From Isoetes taiwanensis (Eukaryota; Streptophyta; Lycopodiopsida; Isoetales; Isoetaceae), in assembly GCA_021234155.1 (NCBI GenBank), contig JAJEKV010000471.1:120093-184092 (forward strand): DNA of 64,000 nucleotides, read 5' to 3'. The translations under genes were made by a program, and so were the position numbers. Below are positions 24,760-36,648 of this stretch, one piece after another. The notes beneath the pieces are model-generated. The model was not told the origin of the DNA and searched no databases. It saw only the letters and a list, made by a program, of their open reading frames with translations. How positions within the stretch are numbered: position 1 is the stretch's first letter; the number at the start of each line of letters is the position of its first letter.

Positions 24760-25215
24760 TTTGGGATGAAATCGCTTTAAAAAAAAGCTTTTCAAGATTT
24801 GAAGGCCATAATGGCTAAGTGAGCCGCTTCTAGCTTTGCGATTGGAATAAACTTTTGTTGTATGTTCCGATGCAAGTGGAGATGCTATAGGTGATGCTTA
24901 TGGCCAAGATGGTCATCCCATTGCTTTATGTTAGTAGAATGTTGAAGGATAATGAAAGGAAGCGGTCGTGTTTATGAAAAAGAGCTTATTGCTCTAGGGC
25001 ATCGTTGAAGCCGGCCGGAGACATTATCTTATGGGCACAAAGTTCATTGCCGGGGTTTGATCAGCAAAGTTTGAAATATATTGAAGATCCAGATATCATA
25101 AATACTCGGCGTTTGGGAAGCACCGATACAATTAAAGACTTTGAAGGTATTTGCCAAATTTTGAATATAGGCCGAAAGAGAAGTGAGTAGCCGATGCTCT
25201 TGGGGTAGAGCCTTG
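24760..25215 (+). pseudogene. Internal 1: RNase H
   Basis: Contains the CSDASGDAIG equivalent at about 24865-24900, a YVSRMLKDNER equivalent near 24930-24960, and the SLKYIE block at about 25069-25085. The region ends before a 'VADALS' equivalent near 25190. Small indels break the frame repeatedly. Confidence 0.75.
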
Positions 25216-25289
25216 TGAATTAGTCTCCATTGCTCGGGCATTACGCCTGGATTTGGATCCAATGAGCAAGATGTTGTCGATAATACTTT

Positions 25290-26330
25290 AGAGCACCTTT
25301 ATGCAGCTCTTATGCATGGAGATAACTATCAATTTCCTGATTATCCTTGGTTAAATTTCCTTTATTATAAGCATACTATGTGTGACCTTCGGCGGATTTA
25401 GGCGCCAGATGCTTCAAGAATCTCATGAACCTCCCCTATAGTGGACATAGGGGTGCAAGCTACACTAGCCAATGTAAAAAAAGAAGATTCTTTTGGCCTA
25501 AGTTGGATAGAGATGTTTTGAAAGTTTGTGAAGCAATATCACGTTTGTCAACGGTTAAGTCATCATCCGCGAGTAAATGCGCAGAAGTGCTTTGACCATT
25601 GCCCATACCATTGGAACCATGGAAGCATATTACTATGGATTTTATCTGGTATTTTGCCTACTTCCACCTTCAGAATAATCAGATTTGGACGGTTGTTGAT
25701 AGACTTTCTAAGCAAGCACATTTCATTCCTTGTGGGGAGCAACAATGACTGACTCCTCAAGCTCTAAGATATTTCTTAAAAGAAATATTTAGGGTTGCAT
25801 GGACTTCCTAATGCTATTATTTGATAGGGATAAAAGCGTTTTGTTGTAGTAAATTCTGGTCGGCATTGATGAAGAATTTGGGAACCCACTCTCAAGTTCT
25901 CTCTTTGCTTACCATCCTCAGACGGTGTAATCCAAAAGTTGTGAATAGGACTATTGAGGATATGCTAAGAGCTTATATGTGGCTGATCGAAGGAACATTG
26001 GGAAGATTATCTTTATTTGTTGGAATTTACTATAATAATGCGTGCATTGGTTATGAAAACCCTTTGAGATTGTTTATCGTGGGTCTTTGGAAACCCAAAT
26101 CAAAACTTACTAACCAAGTTCCTCGCCTGGAATGCATTGACATGGACACAATGCTTGAGCAAAGGAAAGAATTCAAAATAAGTCATATGGCTTTTAAAGT
26201 CAAGATTAAGCAAGTGCATGGAGAAAAGTTTGAATTTAAACTTTGGAGATTGGGTGTGGATACATTTACATAAGAAGAGATTGAGAAAAATGGGACTTAA
26301 GTATCTCAAATTGGCTTTAAGATACTATGG
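25290..26330 (+). pseudogene. Internal 1: integrase
   Basis: Aligns with the integrase of element 2: the zinc-binding N-terminus (25310-25560), the core with the DFI-like block (about 25630) and 'DRLSKQAHF' equivalent (about 25700), and 'VVNRTIEDMLRAY' in frame at 25938-25976. The C-terminal part reaches about 26330. It is the element's strand-transfer enzyme, here broken. Confidence 0.75.
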
Positions 26331-26489
26331 ACCATTCAAATGGAAACTAAAAGTTGGAAAAACGCTTATAAATTAACTTATATGGGAAATGGACTTTGCA
26401 TCATGTTTTTAATTGGTTTTGTTTTAAGCCTTACAAGGGCAAAAAGTACGCACAATATTGCAACAAATGGAGAATTCTAGTCCTCATGA

Positions 26490-26690
26490 ATTAAAGGGGA
26501 GCAAGAAATTTTGGAAGGGAGACAAACTCACCGGGATCATCGGACAAGAAGGTCAACATGCAGCCGGGTATCTAGTGAGGATTTAAGTTTCACTTGACTG
26601 ATGATGCAGGTTTGGTTCGGCACAACGGCTTCTTGAGTATCGGTGTACTACGAGTTATGAAACTTCTCTTCACGGGGAAGAGCAAGTTAA
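26490..26690 (+). pseudogene. Internal 1: chromodomain-like tail
   Basis: Short words in changing frames match the tail of element 2: a basic TRRST-type block, then a Trp-containing VWFGTT block, then SYETSL. In chromoviruses this position carries a chromodomain that directs integration to marked chromatin. The assignment is by position and pattern. Confidence 0.55.
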
Positions 26691-26946
26691 CAGTTAATTG
26701 TCCATTGCTTGCCTTACCTTATAATTTGAAATTCTTTTGAGATAAACTTTAATACCTTCTTCATACCTTAGCTTAAAACCTAACCTTTTACCTTACACTG
26801 TTATACTTAATGAGTGAGATCACTTATCTAACGATTGATAAGTGTATGGTGTAAATGGTCCTAATTGTGGGTTACCGGTATTAAAATGGTCCTCGACAAT
26901 AGGGTTCCAGCTTTTAATGCTTGGTCAAAGCATCTTTGGAGGACCT
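26691..26946 (+). other. Internal 1: 3' untranslated part and purine tract
   Basis: Holds 'aaatggtcct' repeated at short intervals and ends in 'tttggaggacct' just before LTR-b. Compared with element 2, the polypurine tract is shortened. Confidence 0.6.
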
Positions 26947-27580
26947 TGATATGATGGTTTCCCCTATTGCTTCGAGGGGTTGTGGTCCCGTATGCACTAA
27001 AAAAGCTAACCTTATTATGGAGTCTTAATTTTGGTTTTGATTATTAAAGATAATTATCCTTGTATTAAATAAAGCTAATCTTGAGATTTATTGGAAGGAG
27101 GGTTCAAAAATAGCAGTTTCACAAAGGGCTAACTTCAAAACGTCCTTTATTCTCAGCTAACAAAGGACATATGGCGATAGAGGGCTCATTGGAAACTCTC
27201 AGAGTCTAGTTTCCGGATTGGAAAAGCACATCTATAACTCCACATGCGGATCGTGAGATATCATGGGGGTGGCCGTGGGTCAGACTTGACAAACAACCCA
27301 AGATTTCCTGTTCTTGCCTACAAATTTGTTTCCATAAACCTTGGATCTAATCTTTAAACCCCTACCTCTGGATGGTGCATATCAGGCTGAGATAACGATT
27401 TCGGTTCCACGGATGATTTTAGTAGACTTTCCAAAATACGGTTTCTCAAAACTAAGGTTTGTGAAACTACCTTCTCTAATCTCTTTTTGCTCTAATGAGT
27501 TTATTATGATGCGGGGTTGAGAGAATCAATTCTTTTGGGTAACTAATCTAAATTGTGTTCTTTTGTGCATTTCCATATCA
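26947..27580 (+). repeat. LTR-b
   Basis: Begins TGATATG and ends ATATCA. It is shared between internal 1 and internal 2. The primer-binding site that should follow (27583 onward) is distorted to 'gtggtagccgg'. Confidence 0.9.
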
Positions 27581-27837
27581 ATTGTGGTAGCCGGGTGGTG
27601 AACCCGCCACAGTGAGTATGGGAAACTAGCTTTGATGCGATTATGCCAATCGACCTGACAACCACTTTATGGTACCTCAGAGCCCTTTGATCATCATATA
27701 TGCGGAATAGCATTCGCGATTCTTTGGGGTAACCACGACAACTAGGGTTCTGCGAATCTTAGATTGAGGTACGTGAATTAACATCTTCAAGGCCTTGGCC
27801 TATTTCATCTTCAACAACGGACTATCTTCTTGGAATC

Positions 27838-28625
27838 ATGTTGCGGGCCGGTCACGGTCACCTCCACACCCCTCTTTATCGAGCCTTATCGCCCGCCCAT
27901 TTGCTTGGGAAGAAAACATTACACAACTCTCTTGTGCAAGATCTGCCTGAGGAGGAGATACCCTAAGAGCAAAAAGTGGTTGGAGAGGCGGTTTGCCTTT
28001 CTTTAAGAGTGTGAATGGTGAAACCTTCAAGGTCACCGTTTTCTTAGCATGCTGAAAGGCACTTTGAGCGAGTTATCTGTGAAACGGGGAAAAAGATGCA
28101 TACCATGGATGTATGGTTGGATGAAGAAAGCCGGAATTGGTATGGAAGAAAGAACTATGGTAGAGGATAGACGCAGTGTACACTAGACGAACTTTGAAAG
28201 CAGTATTTACCTTCTAACTATCATCGGGCACCCAGGAGAGAATGGGATATTTTGAAACAATCACGACCAAAGAGGCTGTAAAGGAAAAGTACACTCTGTG
28301 AGAAGTTCAATTTCTTGGCATCACAAGTCACTAACTTGGGGAGTTCGGTATGGATGAGAAAAGGTTGCCCGGAAAGTATATTAGTGGCTTGAAGAAGACA
28401 TCTTCACCGAGTTGGATTTTTGTAGAAACAGCGATCTGGAGCAGCGATTCGCCAAAGACCAATGACGAAATTAAATCTAAGCCATGAGTACAATATATGG
28501 GATAGTTTGTATGCATCGAGAGATGAAGAAAGTGAATCATTCGGAAGAGATTCAAGCTTTGACTGTGGGAGATAAGTTTGGAAAAAAAAGGGGAAAAAAA
28601 TTGGAAGAAAAATGATAAATCAGGG
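27838..28625 (+). pseudogene. Internal 2: gag capsid region
   Basis: Same gag as in elements 1 and 3, broken in several frames. Landmarks: the Met-led start near 27838, the MHTMDVWLDE equivalent at about 28096-28125, the YLPSNYH equivalent near 28210 and an ISGLKKTS piece near 28380. Length to the zinc knuckle matches element 3. Confidence 0.7.
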
Positions 28626-28699
28626 TCAACAAAGAAGCAGAGAACCTAGAAGATTCATGGAAGCGAAGACTAGAATGTAAATGCAGGAAGGGCCTCAAA

Positions 28700-29130
28700 A
28701 AGGTTGCTTTTATTTGTGGAGGACCTCATTTTAAATCTCAATGCCCTAGGTTGGGCGGGTCAAAAAGAGCAATATAATCTTTGAAACAGCAATTGGGAGT
28801 ACTCCTTCTAAATAAACCAAGGGCACATGTTGTTTTTGTTGATGAACAACCGACATGTTCTAAAGCCGGTGAGGCCTAGCTAAGAATGCAGTTTTGAAAG
28901 GGGAAATTGCAAATTTCTATATGCAAATCTTAGCGTGTAGTGGAACTCAATATTTCAAAGTTTTTGGTTGTTCAAGGTGAATGGTTATGTTTTGAGCAGG
29001 TTTTCTGTTATACAATTCTTGGCGATGGTTCCCACATGATTTCATTTGGTTTGGAGAAGTTGAAACTTCCTATGTTTGATTTAATTAATGCTGTTACAAA
29101 TGGTACTTCAGGGAATGAATGGATCACATG
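28700..29130 (+). pseudogene. Internal 2: zinc knuckle and aspartic protease
   Basis: The CCHC knuckle with short spacing lies at 28704-28746, although an extra T interrupts it. The protease region follows, with a GDGSH-like remnant of the DDGSTH catalytic site at about 29020-29040 and an in-frame FGLEKLKLPMFDL at about 29045-29085. Confidence 0.7.
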
Positions 29131-29589
29131 AATCTTGTCCTCAAATTTGTGTGCACCAATCCAAAATAGGAAGTACAAAGAGACAAGAGCTATGATGGTA
29201 GCACCTTTGGGTTCGATTGGATATCATACTGGGTGCATGGGATGGAGGTCAAGGTATGGAGCAATACCAGATTAGGAATAAAGTGTGACTATCTTTGTTG
29301 ATGGGAAGTCAATTAAAATTCATGCCAATATACTTGAGCGATGTACTCCTTTATTATCTCCTGCTTGAGATAAAGAAATCAATGAAATCACCGAAAAAAG
29401 CTTACTTTGTTTATTTGAGAGAGTCCACCCTCAAATAATGTGCCTTCTGAATTATATAATTTTCTAAAGACATCTGATGATGATAATTTTTTAAAGATAA
29501 AGAGACATTAGATCTTCCTCTTGCAGGCGGAAGATCATGCAATTAATTTGGTACCCACGATGCCAAGCCTCCAAAAGAACTCCTTACGG
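29131..29589 (+). pseudogene. Internal 2: protease to RT linker
   Basis: Corresponds to 34800-35230 of element 3 (an ILGMGW-type block, then the DHAINL block near 29535). Frames are broken. Confidence 0.6.
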
Positions 29590-30230
29590 TAAGTCACTTT
29601 GAAAAAGAAGAACTAGAAAAGAAAAATCCAATGAGATGTTGGATAGGCAACTTATTCAACCTAGTTGTTCACCTTTGAACTCTAGTAATTCTTATTAAGA
29701 AGAAAGATAAGGAATACAGAGAATGTATAGACTATAGAGCTCTCAACAAACTCACTTGTGAAAGATAAATTCCCGGTACCAGAGCTGATGATCTTTTTGA
29801 TGAGTTAAGAGGAGCTTGTATTTTTGATGAAGATTGATTTAAAATGGGGATACCATCAAATAAGGGGCGTAGAAACAGAGGGATATGAAGAAAAGCGCAT
29901 TTCACACTACCTTTGGGCATTATGAATTTCGTGTTATGCCATTTGGATTGACTAATGCTCACGCTACTTTACCGGACTCAATAGAATATTGGCTCTCTAA
30001 TAGGAAATGTGTGGTTGTGTTCTTTGATGATATTATTCGTGTTCAGCATAGCGACATTTAGAAGCGTGTTTGAATTATTGAGAGAGAATCACTTGTATGT
30101 TAATGAATCCAAAAGCGGTTTTTCATGAATGAAGTGGTTTATCTTGGACATGTAATTTCTAAGAATGGTATTGGATGGATCTGAAAAAGGTCAAAACAGT
30201 TCTCAGGGTGGCCTAGACCAACTAATCTTA
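29590..30230 (+). pseudogene. Internal 2: reverse transcriptase
   Basis: RT blocks in order: the CIDYRALNKL equivalent near 29725, MPFGLTNA near 29938, and VVFFDDI at about 30013-30033 carrying the two catalytic Asp residues. The frame changes several times between them. Confidence 0.8.
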
Positions 30231-30339
30231 AAGGCTTAAGATCCTTTGTATGCAGGTTGTGTAGTTATTCTGAGAAGATTTGTAGAGCACTTTGCAAAAA
30301 TTACGTTGCTATTAAATAGGTTCTTGAGGAAAAATGTTA

Positions 30340-30830
30340 CATTTGTTTGGGATGAACAAAGTGGAAAAAGGCTTTTCAAGATTTGAAGGCCATAATGGCT
30401 AGTGAGCGGTTCTAGCTTTGCTGATTGGAATAAACCTTTTTGTTGTATGTTCGATGCAAGTGGAGATGCTATAGGTGCATTATGCTTATGCAAGATGGTC
30501 ATCCTAATATTGCTTATGTTAGTAGAATGTTGAAGGATAATGAAAGGAGAATACGGTGTTTATGAAAAAGAGCTTATTGCTCTAGTGCATGCGTTGAAGC
30601 GCTGGAGACATTATCTTATGGGCACAAAGTTCATTGCCAGGTTTGATCAGCAAAGTTTGAAATATATTGAGACCCAGGATATCATAAATGCTCGGCAGTT
30701 GAAGTTGATTGATACAATTAAAAACTTTGAAGGTATTCAGCTTGAGTATAGGCCTGGAAAAGAGAACAGAGTAGCTGATGCTCTTAGTAGAGCCTTTGTG
30801 AATGCAATCTCCATTGCTTTCACAACTTGA
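30340..30830 (+). CDS. Internal 2: RNase H, C-terminal part open
   Basis: A 96-codon open frame at 30540-30830 contains VYEKELIALVHALKRWRHYL, SLKYIETQD and PGKENRVADALSRA, the standard end of a gypsy RNase H. The upstream SDASGDAIG part (30440-30480) is present with a Ser and frame lost. It removes the RNA strand during reverse transcription. Confidence 0.85.
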
Positions 30831-30839
30831 TTTGGATCC

Positions 30840-31960
30840 AATGAAGGAGCGATATTTTGCCGATAATACTTTTAGAGCACCTTATGCGGCTCTTATGCAT
30901 GGAGATAACTATCAATTTCGATTATCGGTTGGTAGCTGGCTTCCTTTATTATAAGCATCGCCTATATGTGATTTCGGGGGATTTAGAGGCGGCCGAGATC
31001 TTCAAGAATCTCATGAGCCTCCCTATAGTGGACATAGAGGGGTGCAAAGCTACACTAGCCAATGTAAAAAGAAGATTCTTTTTGGCCTAAGTTGGATAGA
31101 GATGTTCGAAAGTTTGTGAAGCAATGTGGGGTTTGTCAACAGGTTAAGTCATCCCGAGGTAAATCTGCAGGGAGTGCCCTAGCCATTACCCATACCATTG
31201 GAACCATGGAAGCTTATTACTATGGATTTTATCTGGAGGGCTTGCCTACTTCCACTCGGAGAAGAATAATCAGATTTGGGCCGGTTGTTGATAGACTTTC
31301 TAAGCAAGCACATTTCATTTCTTTGTGAGCAACAATGGCTGACTCCTCAAGCTCCTAAGATATTTCTTAAAGAAATATTTAGGTTGCATGGACTTCCTAA
31401 TGCTATTATTTCTGATAGAGATAAAGCTGTTTTGTAGTAAATCTTTGGTCGCGATTGATGAAGAATTTGGGAACCACTCTCAAGTTCTCTCTTGCTTACC
31501 ATCCCTCGGACGGATAGCCCAATCGAGGAAGTTGTGAATAGGACTATTGAGGATATGCTAAGAGCATATGTGGCCGGATGGGAGGAGAACTTGATTGGAG
31601 ATTATCTTTATTTGTTGGAATTTTGCTTATAATATCTTGTGCATTCATTTACACGAAAACCCCTTTGAGATTGTTTATATCGTGGGTCTTTGGAAACCCC
31701 AATTGCAAAGCTTACTAACCAAGTTCTGCCTGGATGCATTGACCACGGGACATGTCTACAATGCTTGAGCAAGGTAAAGGAAAGAATTCAAATAAGTCAT
31801 CGGCTTTAAAGTCAAGATTAAACGTTTATGAGAAAGGTTGAATTTAAACACGGAGAGTGGGTGTGGATACATTTGCATAGAAGAGATTGAAAAATGGGAC
31901 TTAAGTATCTCAAATTGGCTTTAAGATACTATGGACCATTCAAGTGGAAACTAAAGTTGG
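30840..31960 (+). pseudogene. Internal 2: integrase
   Basis: Three frames in a row (30857-31090, 31092-31328, then scattered) carry the zinc-binding N-terminus with CGVC at about 31122-31133, the core starting in a DFI-type block near 31212-31220, VVDRLSKQAHF at about 31282-31314, and VNRTIEDMLRAY near 31530-31565. The catalytic Asp, Asp and Glu positions can be placed, but not in one frame. A W-V-W block near 31860 marks the C-terminal domain. Confidence 0.8.
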
Positions 31961-32089
31961 AGAAAATGCTTATAAATTAGCTTATATGGGAAATGGACTT
32001 CTTTGCATCATGTTTTAATGTGGTTTTGCTTAAGCCTTACAAGGGCAAAGAAATTGCACCTGAAATATTGCAACAAATGGAGATTCTGA

Positions 32090-32330
32090 TCCTCCAATTA
32101 TTAAGGGCGAGGAAGAAATTTTAGAGCCAGGAGATAATTTAGCTCACCGGGGATCATCGGACAAGAAGGTCAACATACCGGTATCTAGTGAAGTTTAAGT
32201 TTCACTTGACCCGATGTCTGATTGAGTTTGGTTGTTGCCCTACTTGACTTCTTTGAGTATCCGGATATTTTACAGAGTTATGAAACTTCTCTTCACCGGG
32301 GAAGAGCAAGTTAACAACAGATTAATTGTC
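32090..32330 (+). pseudogene. Internal 2: chromodomain-like tail
   Basis: A basic block followed by YLVKFKFHLT is readable in one frame (about 32170-32205). A SYETSLH equivalent lies near 32278-32300. YLVKFK resembles the YLVKWK core of chromodomains at this position in chromoviruses. The domain is cut by indels. Confidence 0.6.
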
Positions 32331-32568
32331 CATTGCTTGCCTTACCTTATAATTGAAATTCTTTTTGAGATAAACTTTAATACCTTCTTCATACCTTAAG
32401 CTTAAAAACCTAACCTTTACCTTTGTATACTTAATGACCGAGATCACTTATCTAGCGATTGATAAGTGTATGGTGTAAAATGGTCCTCTAGCGATTGAGG
32501 TTACCCGGTAAAATGGTCCTCGACAAACCGAGGGTTGCCAACACTAATGCTTGAGGTCAAGCATCTTT

Positions 32569-32581
32569 AAAAAGGGGAGGA
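32569..32581 (+). other. Polypurine tract before LTR-c
   Basis: A purine run 'aaaaaggggagga' ends three bases before the TG of LTR-c. It is the expected priming site for second-strand synthesis. Confidence 0.8.
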
Positions 32582-32584
32582 CCT

Positions 32585-33225
32585 TGATATGATGGTTTTT
32601 CCCTAGTAGCTTCGGGGTGTGGTCCACTGATATGCACTCAAAATAACCTTATTATGGAGTCTTAATTTTTTATTTGATACCCTAAGATAATTATCCTTGT
32701 ATTAAGCCAAGCTAATCTCCTTGATAATATCAGGTCAAAAATAGCAGTTTCTAAAAGGCTAACTTCAAAACGTCATATCTCAGCTAATATAAGTCAGATT
32801 ATTGCGATCCAGGGCTCATTGGAAAGCTCTCAGAGTCTAGTTTCCGGATTGGGGTCGCTCATTTGATAACTCCATGCGGATCGTGAGATATCGCCAAAAA
32901 GAGTGGCCGTGGGTCAGACTTGACTGCTGACCAAGATTTCACATTCTTGCCACACGAACCCTGTTGTTTCCCATAAACCTTGCTTTCATCTTTAAACCCT
33001 ACCTCTGGAGTGCATATCAGGCTGAGATAACGATTTCTCAGTTCCACGGATACGATTTCCGGGCTCGGGATAACGGTTTCACGGAAGGACCCGGTTGGGT
33101 GGTGAGCTACCTTCTCTAATCTCTTTTGCTCTAATGAGTTTATTATGATCACGAGGGGTTGAAGAAATCGAGAATTCTTTGAGGTAACTAATCTAAAATT
33201 GTGTTCTTTGTGCATTTCCATATCA
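32585..33225 (+). repeat. LTR-c
   Basis: Begins TGATATG and ends ATATCA. It is very close to LTR-d, and the differences between c and d are mainly one- to three-base indels. Confidence 0.92.
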
Positions 33226-33227
33226 AT

Positions 33228-33239
33228 TGGGTATCGAGG
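33228..33239 (+). promoter_or_regulatory. Primer-binding site of internal 3
   Basis: Reads 'tgggtatcgagg'. It is the initiator-Met type with CAG replaced by CG and one added G. The same lesion is found at 22039. Confidence 0.65.
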
Positions 33240-33507
33240 CGTGATTACGCCACTGTGAGTATGGGAAACCTAAGCTTTGATGCCGGTATGCCCAATGCGA
33301 GCCGATAGCCACTTTATGGTACCTGAGAACCCCTTTGATCATGCTCTCTTACGGAATAGCATTACCTTTGACTGCTGGGGTATACGGCAACTAGGGTTTG
33401 CAGAATCTTGGAATTGGTCCCGGCTGAATCGGCCGGCAACTCTTGGCGAAGGCCTTGGTTACCCTATTTCATCTTCGACAAAAGCAGGGCTATAGCTTCT
33501 TGGAATC

Positions 33508-34336
33508 ATGTTGCGCGGCCGGCGGATGCCTCCACCCCTTTTGCCTTATCGAGCCGCCCTTATTCTTAGGAAAAAGCATTACACCAACTCTTGTGCAAGA
33601 TACCTTGAGAGAGAGATACCCTAAGGTAGCAAAGTGGTTGGAGAAGGCGGATTTGCCTTTCTTTAAGGAGGTGTGAATGTGAAACCTTCAAGGTCATCAG
33701 TTTTTTAGCATCTTTGAAAGGCACTTTGAAGCAAAGTTAATCGCATGAGAACGAGGAAAAAGATGCATACCATGGATGTATGGTTGGATGAGGAAGCCCG
33801 AGGTGGTGCATGGAAGAAGAACTATGGCGTAGGATAGACACTTGGTGCGCTTCCAGACGAGCTTTTGAAAAAGTATTTACCTTCTAACTATCATCGGGCA
33901 CTTAGGAGAGAATGGGATATTTTGAAGCAATCGACCAAGAGGCGTAAGTAAGTACACTACGAAGTTCAATTTCTTGGCATCACAAGTCACTAACTTGGGA
34001 GTTGGTATGGATGAGAAAGAGTTGCTTCAAAGTATATTAGTGGCTTGAAAGAAGACATCTTTGCAGAGTTGGATTTTGTAGAACTGCAGATCTGGACCGC
34101 ATTCCATAGAAGGCTATGGCGAGGCGAAAGATTAAATCTAAGCCATAAAGTACAATATATGGGATAGTTTGTATGCATCCAGAGATGAAGAAAGTGAATC
34201 ATTTTCGGAAGAGATTCAAGCGATGGCGGGGGGCGTAAGTTTGGAAAAAAGGGGAAAAATGGTGGAAGAAAAATGATAAATCAGGTCAACAAAGCGAGAA
34301 CCCCCTAGAAGACCATGGAAGTCTGATGAGAAGAAT
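33508..34336 (+). pseudogene. Internal 3: gag capsid region
   Basis: This is the best readable gag of the three, yet still in several frames. Landmarks: KVAKWLEKADLPFFKE (33621-33668), MHTMDVWLDE near 33764, YLPSNYHRALRREWDILKQS near 33870-33930, and ISGLKEDIFAELDFVEL near 34032-34085. These are Retrotrans_gag features. It forms the particle shell. Confidence 0.8.
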
Positions 34337-34795
34337 GTGAAGTCAGAAGGGCCTCAACAAGGTTGCTTTATTTGTGGAGGACCTCATTTTAAATCTCAAT
34401 GCCCACAGGTTGACAGGTCAAAAGAGCAATATAATGCGAAGCCTGCAATTAGGAGTACTCCTTCTAAACCAAACCCAAGGGCACATGTTGCTTTTGTTGA
34501 TGAACAACCAGAATGTTCTAAAGCCAGTGAGGAACGAGCTAAGAAGACAGCTGAAGAAAAGGGGAAATTGCAAATTTCCTATATGCAGCATCTTAGCAGT
34601 GGAACTCCAATATTTCAAAGTTTTTGGTTGTTCAAGGTGAATGGTTATGTTTTGAACAGGGAAGCTGTTATACTTCTTGACGATGGTTCCACACATGATT
34701 TCATTTCTAGCAGTTTGGTGGAGAAGTTGAAACTTCCTATGTTTGATTTACTTAATCTTTATTCAGTGGTGCAGGGGAATGAATGGATCACATGA
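34337..34795 (+). CDS. Internal 3: zinc knuckle and aspartic protease, open frame
   Basis: A 152-codon open frame. Residues Cys10, Cys13, His17 and Cys22 form a CX2CX3HX4C zinc knuckle, the short-spaced form known in plant gypsy gag. Residues 115-120 read DDGSTH, the aspartic-protease active site, with Asp in place of the usual Ser or Thr before Gly. FKVNGYVLN precedes it and LVEKLKLP follows. It cuts the polyprotein. The end at 34795 is a frame loss, since the next frame (34743-34964) continues with HKFVCAPIQIGEY and DIILGMGW. Confidence 0.85.
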   Translation: MKSEGPQQGCFICGGPHFKSQCPQVDRSKEQYNAKPAIRSTPSKPNPRAHVAFVDEQPECSKASEERAKKTAEEKGKLQISYMQHLSSGTPIFQSFWLFKVNGYVLNREAVILLDDGSTHDFISSSLVEKLKLPMFDLLNLYSVVQGNEWIT

Positions 34796-35260
34796 ATCTT
34801 GTCATAAATTTGTGTGTGCACCAATCCAAATAGGAGAGTACAAAGAGACAAGAGCTATGATGGTAGCACCTTTGGGTTCAGTGGATATCATACTTGGCAT
34901 GGGATGGAGGATTCAGTATGGAGCAATACAGATTACGGGGAATAAGTGTGACTATCTTTGTTGATGGGAAGTCAATTAAAATTCATGCCAATATACTTGA
35001 GCGATGTACTCCTTTATTATCTCTGCTTGAGATAAAGAAATCAATGAAATCATTTACATTCAAAGCTTACTTTGTTTATTTGAGAGAGTCACCGCCTCCA
35101 AATAATGTGCCTTCTGAATTATATAATTTTCTAAGACGGTATGATAATATTTTTAAAGATAAAGAGACATTAGATCTTCCTCTTGCGGCGGAGGAAGATC
35201 ATGCAATTAATTTGGTACACGATGCCAAGCCTCAAGCGAGCTCCTTACAGTAAGTCACTT
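34796..35260 (+). CDS. Internal 3: protease to RT linker
   Basis: The overlapping frames 34743-34964 and 34894-35253 carry the DIILGMGW block that closes the protease, then a connector ending in LPLAAEEDHAINL, which corresponds to the LP..DHAI block found before gypsy RT. The overlap is a frame change, not two genes. Confidence 0.75.
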
Positions 35261-35904
35261 TGAAAAAGAAGAACTAGAAAGACAAATCAATGAGATGTTG
35301 GATAGGCAACTTATTCAACCTAGTTGTTCACCTTTCGGAGCTCTAGTAATTCTTATTAAGAAGAAAGATAAGGGATACAGAATGTGTATAGACTATAGAG
35401 CTCTCAACAAACTCGCTGTGAAAGATAAATTCCCAGTACCAGTGATGATCTTTTGATGAGTTAAGAGGAGCTTGTATTTTCCGGTAAGATTGATTTAAAA
35501 TCAGGATACCATCAAATAAGGGTGCGAACAGAGGATATCAAGAAAGCGCATTTCCACTACCTTTGGGCATTATGAATTTCGTGTTATGCCATTTGGATTG
35601 ACTAATGCTCCTGCTACTTTTTGCAGACTCATGCAGAGAATATTGGCTCCTCTAATAGGGAAATGTGTGGTTGTGTTCTTTGATGATATTCTCGTGTCTA
35701 GCATAAGCAGCATTTAGAAGCAGTGTTTGAATTATTGAGAGAGAATCACTTGTATGTTAATGAATCCAAAAGCAGGTTTTTCATGAATGAAGTGGTTTAT
35801 CTTGGACATGTAATTTCTAAGAATGGTACCGGGATGGATCTGAAAAGGTCAAAAGCGGTTCTCGGTGGCCTAGACCAACTAATCTTAAAGGCTTAAGATC
35901 CTTT
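35261..35904 (+). pseudogene. Internal 3: reverse transcriptase
   Basis: Blocks in order: RMCIDYRALNKLAVKDKFPV at about 35380-35438, [11 protein letters not shown] near 35490-35525, [12 protein letters not shown] at about 35587-35622, and [11 protein letters not shown] at about 35665-35697 with the catalytic Asp pair. Small frame changes remain between blocks near 35450, 35540 and 35700. Confidence 0.85.
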
Positions 35905-36440
35905 ATGCAGGTTTGTGTAGTTATTACGAGGAAGATTTGTAGAGCACACTTTGCAAGAATTACGTTGCTATTAAATAGGTTCTTGAGGAAAAATGTTACA
36001 TTTGTTTGGGATGAACAAGTGGAAAAGGCTTTTCAAGATTTGAAGGCCATAATGGCTAGTGAGCCAGTTCTAGCTTTGCCTGATTGGAATAAACCTTTTG
36101 TTGTATGTTCTGATGCAAGTGGAGATGCTATAGGTGCTGTGCTTATGCAAGATGGTCATCCTATTGCTTATGTTAGTAGAATGTTGAAGGATAATGAAAG
36201 GAAGTACAGTGTTTATGAAAAGAGCTTATTGCTCTAGTGCATGCGTTGGGCGGAGACATTATCTTATGGGCACAAAGTTCATTGCCGGAGTTTGATCAAC
36301 CAAAGTTTGAAATATATTGAGACCGGGATATCATAAATGCAGTTGAAGAAGTTGATTGATACAATTAAAAACTTTGAAGGTATTGACTTGAGTATAGGCC
36401 TGGAAAAGAGAACGAGTAGCTGATGCTCTTAGTAGAGCCT
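35905..36440 (+). CDS. Internal 3: RNase H
   Basis: A 110-codon open frame (35905-36237) contains VTFVWDEQVEKAFQDLK, VVCSDASGDAIGAVLMQDG and HPIAYVSRMLKDNERKYSV. It stops in place of the ELIALVHALK block. The rest (36240-36435) is visible in other frames up to VADALSRAFVNA. The first catalytic Asp is the one in SDASG. Confidence 0.85.
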
Positions 36441-36442
36441 TT

Positions 36443-36648
36443 GTGAATGCAATCTCCATTGCTTTCATTGCAACTAACCGATTTGGATCAATGAAGGAGA
36501 TATTTTGCGATAATACTTTTAGAGCACCTTATGCAGCTCTTATGCATGGAGATAACTATCAATTTCCTGATTATCGGTTGGTAGCTGGCTTCCTTTATTA
36601 TAAAGCACATCAGCCTATGTGTGACTCGGGGATTTAGGCAACAGACCT
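36443..36648 (+). pseudogene. Internal 3: integrase stub joined directly to LTR-d
   Basis: Only the first part of integrase is present: ISIAFIATNRFGSM, the FRAPYAALMHGDNY block and YRLVAGFLYYK. At about 36633 the sequence leaves the integrase and runs into 'gaccttgatatg', the left end of LTR-d. The core, the chromodomain tail, the 3' untranslated part and the purine tract are missing, a loss of about 1.6 kb relative to element 2. Confidence 0.85.
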
